From NCBI GenBank assembly GCA_012295275.1, contig CM022675.1, forward strand, positions 13,539,017 through 13,581,516: a DNA stretch of 42,500 nt, given 5' to 3'. The DNA is from Chrysomallon squamiferum (taxonomy: Eukaryota; Mollusca; Gastropoda; Neomphalida; Peltospiridae). The notes under the pieces are model-generated. The model searched no databases. It was not told the origin of the DNA and saw only the letters and a list, made by a program, of their open reading frames with translations. This document shows positions 42,241 to 42,500 of this stretch, piece by piece (position 1 is the first letter of the stretch; each line of letters starts with the position of its first letter). The translations under genes were made by a program, and so were the position numbers.

Positions 42241-42500
42241 TATGTACAAGTTCATATTTAATATAAAATTTATCTACGATGTAAAAGACCCATTTTCACG
42301 ATGAATTTTTTTTTTATATCTCTATTCAAGGCGGACGATATTTGTTTTCGCTCTGAATATTTTTATCACTGGCTGTATTCTTTGTAAGTTTAATGGATGT
42401 CGTTAGCTCGGACGCATACTCGATGATAAGAACACAATATTTTACTACCGAGGTCTTAACTCAACTATTTATCATAGTGAAAAATACACAGGAAATCCAT
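42241..42500. other. Unique AT-rich DNA to the window end
   Basis: No tandem repeat, open frame or recognised motif cluster. Any gene beginning here would extend past the window. Confidence 0.6.

Overview
This window looks like nuclear DNA from an animal. It is AT-rich and crowded with microsatellites of every period from 1 to 5 bp, including mono-T/A runs, (GA)n, (AT)n, (AAT)n, (AAC)n, (AGT)n, (GATA)n/(GACA)n, (GTAT)n and (TTTTA)n, together with minisatellites of 10, 15, 16 and 26 bp. There is no operon-like gene packing, no rRNA, no intact tRNA and no CRISPR array. The density and variety of simple repeats, separated by compact islands of balanced composition, fit a mollusc or another lophotrochozoan. 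That assignment is an impression from composition, not a homology result.

I could not recognise any protein family in any frame. Almost every long open frame is a translated microsatellite (poly-Leu, Ser-Leu, Tyr-Ile, Asn or Val runs). A few short non-repetitive open frames sit next to splice-like signals: + strand 1793-1900, 2920-3013, 8097-8235 and 14681-14972, and - strand 31014-31187. They are given as low-confidence exon-like segments. The safest reading is intergenic or intronic DNA.

Layout. 1-4700: AT-rich DNA, a SINE-like element (1114-1300), (AG)n and (GTAT)n, two exon-like stretches, a CG-rich island (3014-3288), then TTG/TTA, GATA/GACA, GA and TTTTA arrays. 4700-11150: islands at 5311-6055, 8830-9090 and 9840-10030 among trinucleotide and GA tracts. 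11150-14650: a 16-bp minisatellite (11695-12470) and AT-rich DNA. 14650-20600: the best exon-like segment (14681-14972), a degenerate CTGTAGA repeat (16374-16745), islands at 16890-17110, 17790-18065, 19166-19620 and 20210-20600, and a 10-bp minisatellite. 20600-29640: (AT)n, a (CT)n tract of about 380 bp, a 26-bp minisatellite, an island at 25960-26168, a (GA)n tract of about 320 bp, and a GC-rich island at 29385-29640. 29640-42500: a G-poor stretch, islands at 31441-31860, 34361-34720, 35280-35740 and 39840-40310, a 15-bp minisatellite, an ATC/ATT array, a tRNA-like fossil, and a second copy of the SINE-like element near the right end.

The most interesting signal is regulatory. Non-repetitive islands carry perfect or near-perfect animal transcription-factor motifs: a DR1 nuclear-receptor element at 20644, AGGTCA arrays at 14031 and 32798, bZIP palindromes at 35332 and 35447, CRE plus CLEAR/E-box plus a bZIP palindrome at 40217-40295, and YY1-type CCGCCAT sites. 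CRE/ATF octamers recur across the window more often than their length predicts. My working hypothesis is a cis-regulatory landscape (gene desert or large intron) embedded in expanded simple repeats. Cross-species alignment and chromatin data would decide this; neither was available.
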